Both the position numbers and the translations under genes were made by a program. Under the pieces are notes generated by a model. It worked only from the letters and a program-made list of their open reading frames with translations. It was not told the origin of the DNA and searched no databases. A stretch of 64,000 nucleotides of DNA from DATDAH01 sp963845425 (GTDB lineage Bacteria > Actinomycetota > Acidimicrobiia > Acidimicrobiales > DATDAH01), in NCBI GenBank assembly GCA_963845425.1, contig CAWJSC010000002.1, positions 1 through 64,000 of the forward strand, read 5' to 3'. Positions 57,036-64,000 of the stretch are shown here, piece by piece; position 1 is the stretch's first letter, and every line of letters begins with the position of its first letter.

Positions 57036-60000
57036 GTGGGACCATCTCGGACGCTCGCGTGGTCCTCTGCCGCGCTGGCGATCATCGCCTTCGGGCTCGT
57101 CGTGAACCTCGCGCCCGACACCGAGCTGGCCCTCGTCGTCGATGACGTCGGCACCACGGCCGCGGCCGCCCTCGCCGCCTTCTCCGGCCTGTGGTACTCG
57201 ACGATCGCCAAGGGGGCCGAGGCGGATCCGGCCACGGCGCGGACCCGGCGAGGATGGCGGTTCGTGGGTCTGGCGTGTGCCTCGTGGGCCGCGGGCAACG
57301 CGGTGTGGGCCTTCTATGAGCTGGGTCTGGACCAGGACGCCCCGTTCCCGTCCCCCGCCGACTTCGGCTACCTCGGCTTCGTGCCCCTCGCCCTGATCGG
57401 GATCATCCTGCTGGGTCCTTCCTTCGCGAGCGTCGGCACGTTCAAGCGGTCCATGGACGTGGCCCTGGTCACCGTCGGCCTCGGCGGCGCGGGATGGATC
57501 CTGGTTCTGGCGCCGGTCGCGGCCAGCACCGAGGGCGCCCTCGAGCAGGCCCTCGCGCTCGCCTACCCGATCGGTGACCTGCTGATGCTGGCCGTCACCC
57601 TGTCGGTGATCACCCTCACCCGGGGACGCGATCGGACGCTCACCATCCTGCCGATCGGGCTGATCCTCTTCGCCCTCGCCGACGTCTCGTTCGCCTACAT
57701 GACGGCCACGGACCAGTACACCAGCGGCGACCTCAGCGCCTGGGCCTGGTTCACCGGGTTCCTCCTGATGGCCCTGGCCGCCGGGCCGCCCGCCGCGCCC
57801 GTCGAGGTCGACCTGCTGCGTCAGAACTGGCCGACGGAACTGGTCACCAACGTCCCCGCCCTCGCCGTAGGGGCGCTGGCCGTCGGCGAGGAGGTCGTGA
57901 ACGGCTCGGTCTCAGCGCCGACGATCGCGCTGATCGTGCTCGTGGGTCTGCTCAACGCGTTGCGCCACGTCGCCGCCTCCCGTCAGACCGCCAGCCTGAA
58001 CCGCGCCCTGGCCCAACAGGTCGAGGCTCTGCGGGCCGAGCGGGAGCGGACCCACCTGGTCATCGACGAGGCCCGCGACCCCTACGTCGAGTTGGACCGA
58101 GACGGGCGGATCCTGGTCTGGAACGGACCGGCCGAGGTCGTCTTCGGCTGGACCGGGGACCAGGTGCTCGGACGTCCGGTGAGCGACATCGTTCCCGAGG
58201 ACAACCGGGAGTCCTCACGCCAGCGGATGGCCGAGTTCGTCGCGACCGGTGACGCCTCGATCTGGGACGAAGGGGTCGACGTGCGGTACCTGCGACCCGA
58301 CGGCACAGAGGTACCGATCGAGATCGCGGCGTGGCACACCGGGGAGGGCGACGCCTACCGGGTCCATGCCTTCGTCTGGGACATCAGCGACCGACTGGCC
58401 GAGCAGGCGCTGCTCGAGGCCAGCGAGGCCAAGTGGCAGGCGTTGGTCCGCCACTCCTCGGACATGACCATCGTGCTCGACGTCGAGGGGCGCCTGGCCC
58501 AGGAGGTGCCGACCACCCGGACGCTCCTCGGCTACCGGGAGCATGAGAACCAGGGTCGCCACTTCACCGATCTGATCCACCCCCAGGACCTCGACCGGGT
58601 GGTCGACCGCTTCGCTCGGGTGCTGGCCGAGCCGGGCCACCAGGAGCGGGAACGGGTCCGCATCCGCCGATTCGACGGGGGTTGGGCCCACGTCGAGGCC
58701 ATCGCCACCAACCTCGTCGACGAGCCGACCGTCAACGGCGTGGTGTGCAACCTCCGGGACATCACCGAGCAGGTGGCCGCCGAGAACGAGCTCAAGCGCC
58801 AGGCCCGCCGGGATCCGCTGACCGGCCTCCCCAACCGCAACCTCCTGACCGCGGCGCTGGGCCGGCAGTGCACCGACGGCCAGGACGGTCACGCCGCGCT
58901 GTTGCTGATGGACCTCGATGGCTTCAAGGACATAAACGACGGCCTGGGCCACGACGTGGGTGACCAGCTCCTCGTCGAGATCGGGCACCGCCTGGACCGC
59001 GTGACCCGCGCCGACGACCTCGTCGCCCGGCTCGGCGGCGACGAGTTCGCCGTGCTCCTCACCCGTCTGCCCGCCTTCCACCACGCCGCCGCCATCGCCG
59101 AGAACCTGGGGGGGCTCGTCCGGGAGCCGATGCGACTCGGTGACGTCACCCTCGAGGTCGGCGTCAGCATCGGCATTGCCGGCTGCGTCACCGGCGACGA
59201 CCCCCTGGCCGTGCTGCAGCGCGCCGACGTGGCCATGTACCGGGCCAAGCGTCAGCGCACCGGGCACGCGGTCTACGGCAGCGGCGATGACGAGGAACGG
59301 CGCAACAGCGTGAAGGTGGCCGCCGAGCTACGACACGCCATCGACCGGAGTGACCTGGTGGTGCACTACCAGCCCAAGATCGAGCTCGGCACCGGTCTGG
59401 TCGACTCGGTCGAGGCCCTCGTCCGCTGGGAGCACCCGACCCGGGGCCTCCTCCAGCCCGACGAGTTCATCGCCCTGGCCGAGCGGACGGGCCTCATCCG
59501 GGACCTCACCGCCAGGGTCCTGGCCAGCGCCCTCGGGCAGTGCGCCACGTGGCGGGCCGAGGGCCTGGACCTCCCCGTGGCCGTGAACCTCTCCCCCCGG
59601 GTCCTCGGCCAGACCGACCTGGTCAGCAGTGTCCGCCAGGCCCTCCTGGACGCGGAGGTCCCGGCCGGGCGGCTCACCCTGGAGATCACCGAGTCCGCCT
59701 TCCCCGAGAACACCCGCCTGCTCACCCGCACCCTCGCCCAGCTCGCCGAGCTGGGTGTGCGCTTGTCCGTCGACGACTTCGGCACGGGCTGGTCGTCGTT
59801 GTCCAAGCTCAAGGAGCTGCCGGTCCAGGAGCTCAAGATCGACCGGTCATTCGTCTTCGCCCTCGCCGAGGACGCCACCGACCACTCGATCGTGCGCACC
59901 ATCCTCGACCTGGCCCGGTCCCTCAACCTGACGGTCGTGGCCGAGGGGGTCGAGACCGAGCCGGTGCGCGACCTGCTCGAGAAGCTGGGGTGCCCCCTGG

Positions 60001-60125
60001 CCCAGGGCTACCTGTTCTCGCGGCCGGTGCCCGGCCAAGAGCTCACCGGCTGGATCCTGCAGCGCCACCAGGCGCTACGTCACCCCGCGGGCGAGACCGA
60101 GTCGGAGTCCTCACGCCCCCACTGA
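57036..60125 (+). CDS. Membrane GGDEF-EAL protein with PAS domains (c-di-GMP turnover)
   Basis: A 1029-residue sensor starting MGPSRTLAWSSAALAIIAFG. Residues 1-315 form about eight transmembrane helices (a MASE-like sensor). A coiled segment (ALAQQVEALRAERERTHLVI) leads to two PAS domains (VELDRDGRILVWNGPAEVVF; HSSDMTIVLDVEGRLAQEVP). The GGDEF domain has an intact RLGGDEFAVLLTRL and preceding DxLTGLPNRN. The EAL domain has SVEALVRWEHP, AVNLSP, LEITESAFPENT, SVDDFGTGWSSL, ELKIDRSFV and VVAEGVETE, all catalytic acids, Asn and Lys present. Both synthesis and breakdown of c-di-GMP are therefore plausible, with membrane sensing. GTG 57036 is 30 bp after GMC. Confidence 0.95.
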   Translation: MGPSRTLAWSSAALAIIAFGLVVNLAPDTELALVVDDVGTTAAAALAAFSGLWYSTIAKGAEADPATARTRRGWRFVGLACASWAAGNAVWAFYELGLDQDAPFPSPADFGYLGFVPLALIGIILLGPSFASVGTFKRSMDVALVTVGLGGAGWILVLAPVAASTEGALEQALALAYPIGDLLMLAVTLSVITLTRGRDRTLTILPIGLILFALADVSFAYMTATDQYTSGDLSAWAWFTGFLLMALAAGPPAAPVEVDLLRQNWPTELVTNVPALAVGALAVGEEVVNGSVSAPTIALIVLVGLLNALRHVAASRQTASLNRALAQQVEALRAERERTHLVIDEARDPYVELDRDGRILVWNGPAEVVFGWTGDQVLGRPVSDIVPEDNRESSRQRMAEFVATGDASIWDEGVDVRYLRPDGTEVPIEIAAWHTGEGDAYRVHAFVWDISDRLAEQALLEASEAKWQALVRHSSDMTIVLDVEGRLAQEVPTTRTLLGYREHENQGRHFTDLIHPQDLDRVVDRFARVLAEPGHQERERVRIRRFDGGWAHVEAIATNLVDEPTVNGVVCNLRDITEQVAAENELKRQARRDPLTGLPNRNLLTAALGRQCTDGQDGHAALLLMDLDGFKDINDGLGHDVGDQLLVEIGHRLDRVTRADDLVARLGGDEFAVLLTRLPAFHHAAAIAENLGGLVREPMRLGDVTLEVGVSIGIAGCVTGDDPLAVLQRADVAMYRAKRQRTGHAVYGSGDDEERRNSVKVAAELRHAIDRSDLVVHYQPKIELGTGLVDSVEALVRWEHPTRGLLQPDEFIALAERTGLIRDLTARVLASALGQCATWRAEGLDLPVAVNLSPRVLGQTDLVSSVRQALLDAEVPAGRLTLEITESAFPENTRLLTRTLAQLAELGVRLSVDDFGTGWSSLSKLKELPVQELKIDRSFVFALAEDATDHSIVRTILDLARSLNLTVVAEGVETEPVRDLLEKLGCPLAQGYLFSRPVPGQELTGWILQRHQALRHPAGETESESSRPH

Positions 60126-60157
60126 GTGCCGGGGCACTGACGTCCGTCGCCGCCCGC

Positions 60158-61267
60158 TCACGGCTCGAAGGTCGCCGTCGACCGGGGCCGCCCGCCCGGG
60201 CCGCTGTACGCCAGGCCGTAGCCCGGCGCTCGGTCGTAGTCGATCGACGGCAGGCCCGCCCGCGCCGCCTCCCACGCGTCCATCAGCCGGTCCTCCGCGG
60301 CGTAGTCGAACGGGTCGGTCAGGACCGTCTCCTCCGGGCCGCCGGGCCCAGGCGGGTGCTCGGCCAGCCACCGGGCCGTGAGCGCCACCGCCTCGCGGGC
60401 GGGGGTCAGGTCCCGGTACCCGAGGCGGGTCCGGAGCCGGGTCAGGTCGAGCACCCGGTGGGTGGGCAGGGGCTGGGTGAGCAGCGGCCGGGCGGGGACC
60501 GCCAGGTCATAGGGCATCGAGACCAGCTCGAGGTCGGCGCCGAGCGCGGCGGCCACCAGCTCGACGACCTGGCGGACCGACAGGACCTCCTCGTCGCCCG
60601 CGTTGAACAGCGTGCCGGCCGCGGCGTCCGGCTGGTCGACGGCCAGGAGCACGGCGTGGGCCAGGTTGCGGGTGTAGCCGTGGTGGTGCAGCGTCAGGCC
60701 GTCGTCGGCCACCACCATCCGGCGGCGACCGTCGAGGACCCGCCGGACCACGGACCACTCGCGGGGCACCAGCTGGTAGGGCCCGTAGGCGTACGGGTAG
60801 CGCACGTGGGTCGCCGTCGGGTGGTGGGCGAAGACGGCCGCCTCGGTGCGGGCCACCCGGTAGCCCTTCTCGTCCTCGGCGGGGTCGCCCACGACCGGTG
60901 CCTCCTCGTCCACCGGCACGGGCAGGCCGGCCGGGTCCTGCAGCCAGGGGTTCATCCAGCCCCGGATGGCGGGCACGCCCCCCACGGACACGAAGCGGTC
61001 GGTCCGGCCCGCGGTCAGCTCGACGATCCGGCGCAGCCGGCCGTACATGGCCACCACCAGGTCGTCACGGCGACCGTCCAGGGCCCGGGCCAGGTCCCCG
61101 GCGTCATAGGGGTCATGGTGGAGGTGCTCGACCTCCTCGGGGGTCTCGGCCCGCTCGTGGGTGCCCCGGTGCAGGATCGTGACCGCCCAGCCCCGCTCGA
61201 GGAGGCCCTGCACGATCCACACGCCGGTCGGTCCCGTGCCGCCGATCACCAACGCCCGTCGCCCCAC
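60158..61267 (-). CDS. NAD(P)-dependent epimerase/dehydratase-like protein (extended SDR)
   Basis: A 369-residue protein starting MGRRALVIGGTGPTGVWIVQ. The GGTGPTG loop binds NAD(P). FVSVGGVPAIRGWMNPWLQD, ATHVRYPYAYGPYQLVPRE (a YPYAYG pattern in place of the usual YxxxK context) and LHHHGYTRNLAHAVLLAVDQ, GTLFNAGDEEVLSVRQVVEL match atypical/extended SDRs. The catalytic Tyr and Lys are not in the canonical spacing (EKGYRVARTEAAVF offers Y-x3-R), so it could be a redox-inert binding protein or act on isomerisation. C-terminal helices contain TPAREAVALTARWL. GTG 61267. It is convergent with the GGDEF-EAL gene (32 bp) and divergent from the small protein at 61365. Confidence 0.82.
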   Translation of the reverse strand: MGRRALVIGGTGPTGVWIVQGLLERGWAVTILHRGTHERAETPEEVEHLHHDPYDAGDLARALDGRRDDLVVAMYGRLRRIVELTAGRTDRFVSVGGVPAIRGWMNPWLQDPAGLPVPVDEEAPVVGDPAEDEKGYRVARTEAAVFAHHPTATHVRYPYAYGPYQLVPREWSVVRRVLDGRRRMVVADDGLTLHHHGYTRNLAHAVLLAVDQPDAAAGTLFNAGDEEVLSVRQVVELVAAALGADLELVSMPYDLAVPARPLLTQPLPTHRVLDLTRLRTRLGYRDLTPAREAVALTARWLAEHPPGPGGPEETVLTDPFDYAAEDRLMDAWEAARAGLPSIDYDRAPGYGLAYSGPGGRPRSTATFEP

Positions 61268-61364
61268 CCCGCATTCTTAGCCGTCGCCTCTCGACCCAGC
61301 GTTCGGACAGGAGCGGAGGGTCTACGCTCGCGCGCTCAGCCGTACACCCGGAGGTGGCAGCAGA

Positions 61365-61736
61365 ATGGGCCTGTTCAAGAAGCTCCAGGACTCGATGGGA
61401 CAGATGACCACCCCCCAGACGGGTGAGGAGGTCAGCGCACAGCAGCGGGCCATGGGCATCGACACCGCCGCCTTCGGTGGCCCGTCGAACGCGGCGGTGG
61501 CCGCCGACGACCCGATCTTCGCCCCGATCGAGGGCATCAGCCTCGAGGAGTACGCCCGCATCGCCAAGATCGGCTCGAACCAGGGCGTGACCGACGAGGC
61601 GGGCATGATCGCCGTCGCCACGGCCGAGGGCCACGACGCCGCGGCGTGGACCGCGGCGGCCAAGGGCTGGATCGAGCGCATGGGCCAGAACATGGCCATC
61701 GGCCAGACCTTCCGCAAGCACTTCGACGCGGCCTGA
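61365..61736 (+). CDS. Small helical protein of unknown function
   Basis: A 123-residue protein starting MGLFKKLQDSMGQMTTPQTG. It has an N-terminal amphipathic segment, then GEEVSAQQRAMGIDTAAFGG and a domain with PIEGISLEEYARIAKIGSNQ, DEAGMIAVATAEGHDAAAWT and ERMGQNMAIGQTFRKHFDAA. There is no signal peptide or membrane helix. I do not recognise a family, although such short Ala/Glu-rich proteins occur in actinobacteria. GTGG-rich spacing and a GGAGG at 61350 support the ATG at 61365. It is transcribed away from the epimerase and convergent with the large secreted protease. Confidence 0.65.
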   Translation: MGLFKKLQDSMGQMTTPQTGEEVSAQQRAMGIDTAAFGGPSNAAVAADDPIFAPIEGISLEEYARIAKIGSNQGVTDEAGMIAVATAEGHDAAAWTAAAKGWIERMGQNMAIGQTFRKHFDAA

Positions 61737-61785
61737 GCCCCGTCGCCCCGTCGCCCCGTCGGCTCCCACCGGCGGCGCCGGAGCG

Positions 61786-64000
61786 TCAGGCGGGGATGAA
61801 GAAGGTCGTCACGCCGTCGGGGTCGGCGTCGGGGACCTGGCCCGTGTCCCGCACCTCATAGACGTCGCCGTCCGGGCCGGTCAGGCTGGCCGCCACGAGC
61901 ACCCCGGTGTCCTCGGCCAGGGTGTCGGCCACGAACAGGTAGAAGCGGGTGTCGGCACCCGGCGGGAAGGCACCGGCGCAATCGGCCAGCTCCACGTCGA
62001 TCTGGAGGCCCGACGCGTTGTTCGAGGCGTCCGGCGTCACCACCTGCTCCTGGCAGAGGACGTTGTCGGTCGCGTCGACCGCGCCCACCTCCACCGAGAG
62101 GTCTCCGGCGTAGGGATGGTCGATGGTCACGCTCAGCTCGGGGGCACCGCCCCCAGGTGAGGAGGTGGGCTGGGCCCGCTCCCCGTCGGTGAGCAGGACC
62201 AGACCCGAGGGGTCGTTGTCCGGGATCGTGGCGGGGAGGCCGTCGAAGTCGATGGACTCGCCGTCGGGTCCGCTGAGGGTCAGGGACTCGACGGTCCCCT
62301 CGTCCACCGCGGCGGTGTCGGTGACCTGGACGAACCACCGGGTCTCGTCCGACGGCGGGTACTGGTCCGCACAGTCCGACATGTCGATGCTGCCCGACAG
62401 GCCGCCGTCGCCGGCGTTGGCGGAGTCCGGGGCCAGGACGTCGACCGAGCAGAGGACGTCACCGCCGTCGTTGTCCGCCGTGCCCGCCCGGATCGACAGG
62501 TCACCCACGTATGAGTGGGTGATCTCGATGTCGAAGGACGGACCGTCACCATCACCGCCGTCGGGCAGGTCCGGCGTGTCGGGGGACTCGCCACTGCCGT
62601 CGACGAAGGCGGTGGTGCCCGCCGGGTCGTTGTCCGTGATGGGCAGGGGCAGGCCCGGCGCTTCGTAGGGGTCCTCGCCGTCGTAGACGGTGAAGGAATC
62701 GATCTGGCCGGTGTCCTCAGCCAGGGTGTCCACCGCCTGCAGGTACCACTGCTGGTCGGCCGACGGCGGCATGAGCTCGCCGCAGTCGGTACCGCTCAGG
62801 TCGGTGAGGCCGGTCAGGTTGTCCTCGCCGTCGGCCTGGTCGGGCGAATGGAGGCTGACGGGGTCACACAGGTCCCGGCCGTCTCCGTCGACGACGCCGA
62901 CCACCACGTCGAGATCGCCGCGGTAGGAGTGGGAGATCTCGAAGGCGACCGCGGGCACGCCCTCCTCGGGCGCGGGCAGGTCGCCGTTCGGGTCCATCGT
63001 CCCTCCACCACCGCCGACCAGGCCGTGGGCCTCGAAGGCCGAGGTGATCAGCTCCGCGTCGTCACCACCCGCGACGGCCTCGTTGGCCGAGATGAACGCG
63101 GCGGCGATGTCGGGGAGGGTCGTGCCCTCGACGAGGTAGCCGTGGGAGGTCAGCAGGGTGGCCATGACGCGGTCGGCGGTGTCCTGGCACTCGTCGGTGC
63201 CGGGGCAGTCCTCGATGTCGACGCCGTCCTCGGCGAGGAGGCCCTCGAACACGTCCCAGATGGCGCCCGTGTAGATCATCCCGTCGGCGTGGACCTCGTT
63301 GACCAGGTCGTCGGGGTACACGAGGTCGGTGTCGAGCCGCCGGAGGCACTCGCCCGACTCGGTCCAGGGGAAGAGGCAGCCCTGGTCACCGGTGCGGCCC
63401 GCCAGGGTCACGTAGTAGGCGAGCATGTCGCCGAAGCCCTCGTGGTAGGCGCCGCCCTCGGCGGAGTTCCAGAGCACGGGGGCCATCTCGCCGAGCACGG
63501 CGTGGCCGTACTCGTGGACGATGCCGCTGGCGTCCTCACCCTCGTTGATGCCGTCGGAGCCGACCCCCATGTGCACGGCCTCGCCGTCCCAGAAGGCGTT
63601 GTCCACGGTGTCGGCGTCGACCGCCTCCACCGGAATGGGCTCGTCCCAGACGGCGCCGAAGCCGAGACGTTCGAGGTCGCGGTGGGCGGTGTCGATCCAG
63701 TAATAGGCCATCGCATGCTCCAGGCCGGGCCGGGCCCGGCCCGCGGCCCACGTGCCGTCGGTCTCGACCGGGTAGTCACCCGTGTTGAGCGACACCGTGT
63801 CGACGTGGTCACCGACCAGTTCGCCCGATTCGTCGACCAGGCCCTCCAGGGGGCGACCCTCGAGGGTGGCGTTGGCCTCGGCGACATCGGGGGCGTCGCC
63901 CCCGTTGGCGTAGATCGGGTCCGGGACGAACAGGCAGGCGGACGGGGCGGGGCCCGGGTCGCAGGCGTCGCCGTCGGCCTGGAGCCGGGCGGAGGCCGGC
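61786..64000 (-). CDS. Secreted M36-like metalloprotease with three P-domain-like repeats (5' end outside window)
   Basis: The frame is open to the window edge, so only the C-terminal 737 codons are seen. The visible start region (SACLFVPDPIYANGGDAPD) is followed by AMAYYWIDTAHRDLERLGFG, typical of fungalysin (M36). The zinc motif is GIVHEYGHAVLGEM (HExxH) with the third ligand Glu in EGGAYHEGFGDMLAYY. Three repeats of about 120 residues follow, each starting SHSYRGDLDV, THSYVGDLSI or DHPYAGDLSV and holding two or more Cys. They are like proprotein-convertase P domains or beta-sandwich adhesion modules. Gly/Asp/Pro-rich linkers separate them. The protein is presumably secreted. Residues upstream of the window cannot be checked. 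Confidence 0.85.
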   Translation of the reverse strand, partial: PASARLQADGDACDPGPAPSACLFVPDPIYANGGDAPDVAEANATLEGRPLEGLVDESGELVGDHVDTVSLNTGDYPVETDGTWAAGRARPGLEHAMAYYWIDTAHRDLERLGFGAVWDEPIPVEAVDADTVDNAFWDGEAVHMGVGSDGINEGEDASGIVHEYGHAVLGEMAPVLWNSAEGGAYHEGFGDMLAYYVTLAGRTGDQGCLFPWTESGECLRRLDTDLVYPDDLVNEVHADGMIYTGAIWDVFEGLLAEDGVDIEDCPGTDECQDTADRVMATLLTSHGYLVEGTTLPDIAAAFISANEAVAGGDDAELITSAFEAHGLVGGGGGTMDPNGDLPAPEEGVPAVAFEISHSYRGDLDVVVGVVDGDGRDLCDPVSLHSPDQADGEDNLTGLTDLSGTDCGELMPPSADQQWYLQAVDTLAEDTGQIDSFTVYDGEDPYEAPGLPLPITDNDPAGTTAFVDGSGESPDTPDLPDGGDGDGPSFDIEITHSYVGDLSIRAGTADNDGGDVLCSVDVLAPDSANAGDGGLSGSIDMSDCADQYPPSDETRWFVQVTDTAAVDEGTVESLTLSGPDGESIDFDGLPATIPDNDPSGLVLLTDGERAQPTSSPGGGAPELSVTIDHPYAGDLSVEVGAVDATDNVLCQEQVVTPDASNNASGLQIDVELADCAGAFPPGADTRFYLFVADTLAEDTGVLVAASLTGPDGDVYEVRDTGQVPDADPDGVTTFFIPA

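Noticed and set aside
59540..61426. 628-codon plus-strand frame at the end of the GGDEF-EAL gene and over the epimerase
   Set aside because: Arg/Pro/Gly-rich shadow; the EAL domain and the epimerase explain the sequence in other frames.

Overview
The window looks like a high-GC actinobacterial chromosome, most likely from class Acidimicrobiia (an Iamia- or Ilumatobacter-like lineage). This placement is an inference. It rests on many GTG starts, four-base ATGA/GTGA gene overlaps, three F420-type luciferase-like oxidoreductases, a mycothiol-dependent-isomerase-family protein, a MhuD-like heme monooxygenase, and an abundance of acyl-CoA dehydrogenases, class III CoA-transferases, MaoC hydratases, P450 and Rieske genes. 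I see no rRNA, tRNA, phage, CRISPR array or transposase.

Layout. Positions 1-3.3 kb: edge of an F420 oxidoreductase, a lipoprotein, an RDD membrane protein with a nonapeptide-repeat partner, and a redoxin with an in-frame TGA at its redox motif. Several genes here are interrupted by single-base indels, which look like sequence errors. 3.3-9.5 kb: P450, class-C-type serine hydrolase, alpha/beta hydrolase, an SDR carrying the halohydrin-dehalogenase signature, a membrane-anchored sulfite-oxidase-type molybdoenzyme and a cupin. 9.7-23.3 kb: a CoA-thioester catabolic island with an SCP2-type thiolase, a Cys-less HMG-CoA-synthase-like/DUF35 fusion, two CaiB/BaiF CoA-transferases, two acyl-CoA dehydrogenases, a MaoC pair, a formate-dehydrogenase-type molybdoenzyme and an HsaA-like flavoprotein. 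23.3-37 kb: small proteins and lipoproteins, F420 oxidoreductases, DoxX, MhuD-like, PhoX-like, enoyl-CoA hydratase, an orphan NuoF, a further acyl-CoA dehydrogenase, a Rieske oxygenase and an amidohydrolase.

36.9-45.6 kb holds a likely sulfated-glycan or glycolipid locus: a GT-C-like integral membrane protein, two glycosyltransferases, three sulfotransferase-like proteins and an AglD/MprF-type membrane protein, followed by GNAT and thioesterase genes. 45.8-57 kb: DinB-fold protein, beta-carbonic anhydrase, acyl-CoA ligase with an alpha/beta hydrolase, two tandem FtsX-type permeases without an ATPase, SRPBCC protein, and a two-gene GMC dehydrogenase. 57-64 kb: a GGDEF-EAL c-di-GMP protein, an NAD-dependent epimerase, a small hypothetical protein, and the C-terminal part of a secreted M36-like metalloprotease with three P-domain-like repeats.

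Most intergenic spaces over 100 bp carry long hairpin-forming palindromes of a few related families (A: 3051, 7346, 42726; B: 9009, 17774, 17836, 23669; C: 18967, 33050; and a related hairpin at 34368). Compensatory base changes between copies show that the paired structure is conserved. Together the catabolic genes suggest oxidation of a steroid-, terpenoid- or branched-acid-like substrate through CoA thioesters, but no substrate can be named from sequence alone.
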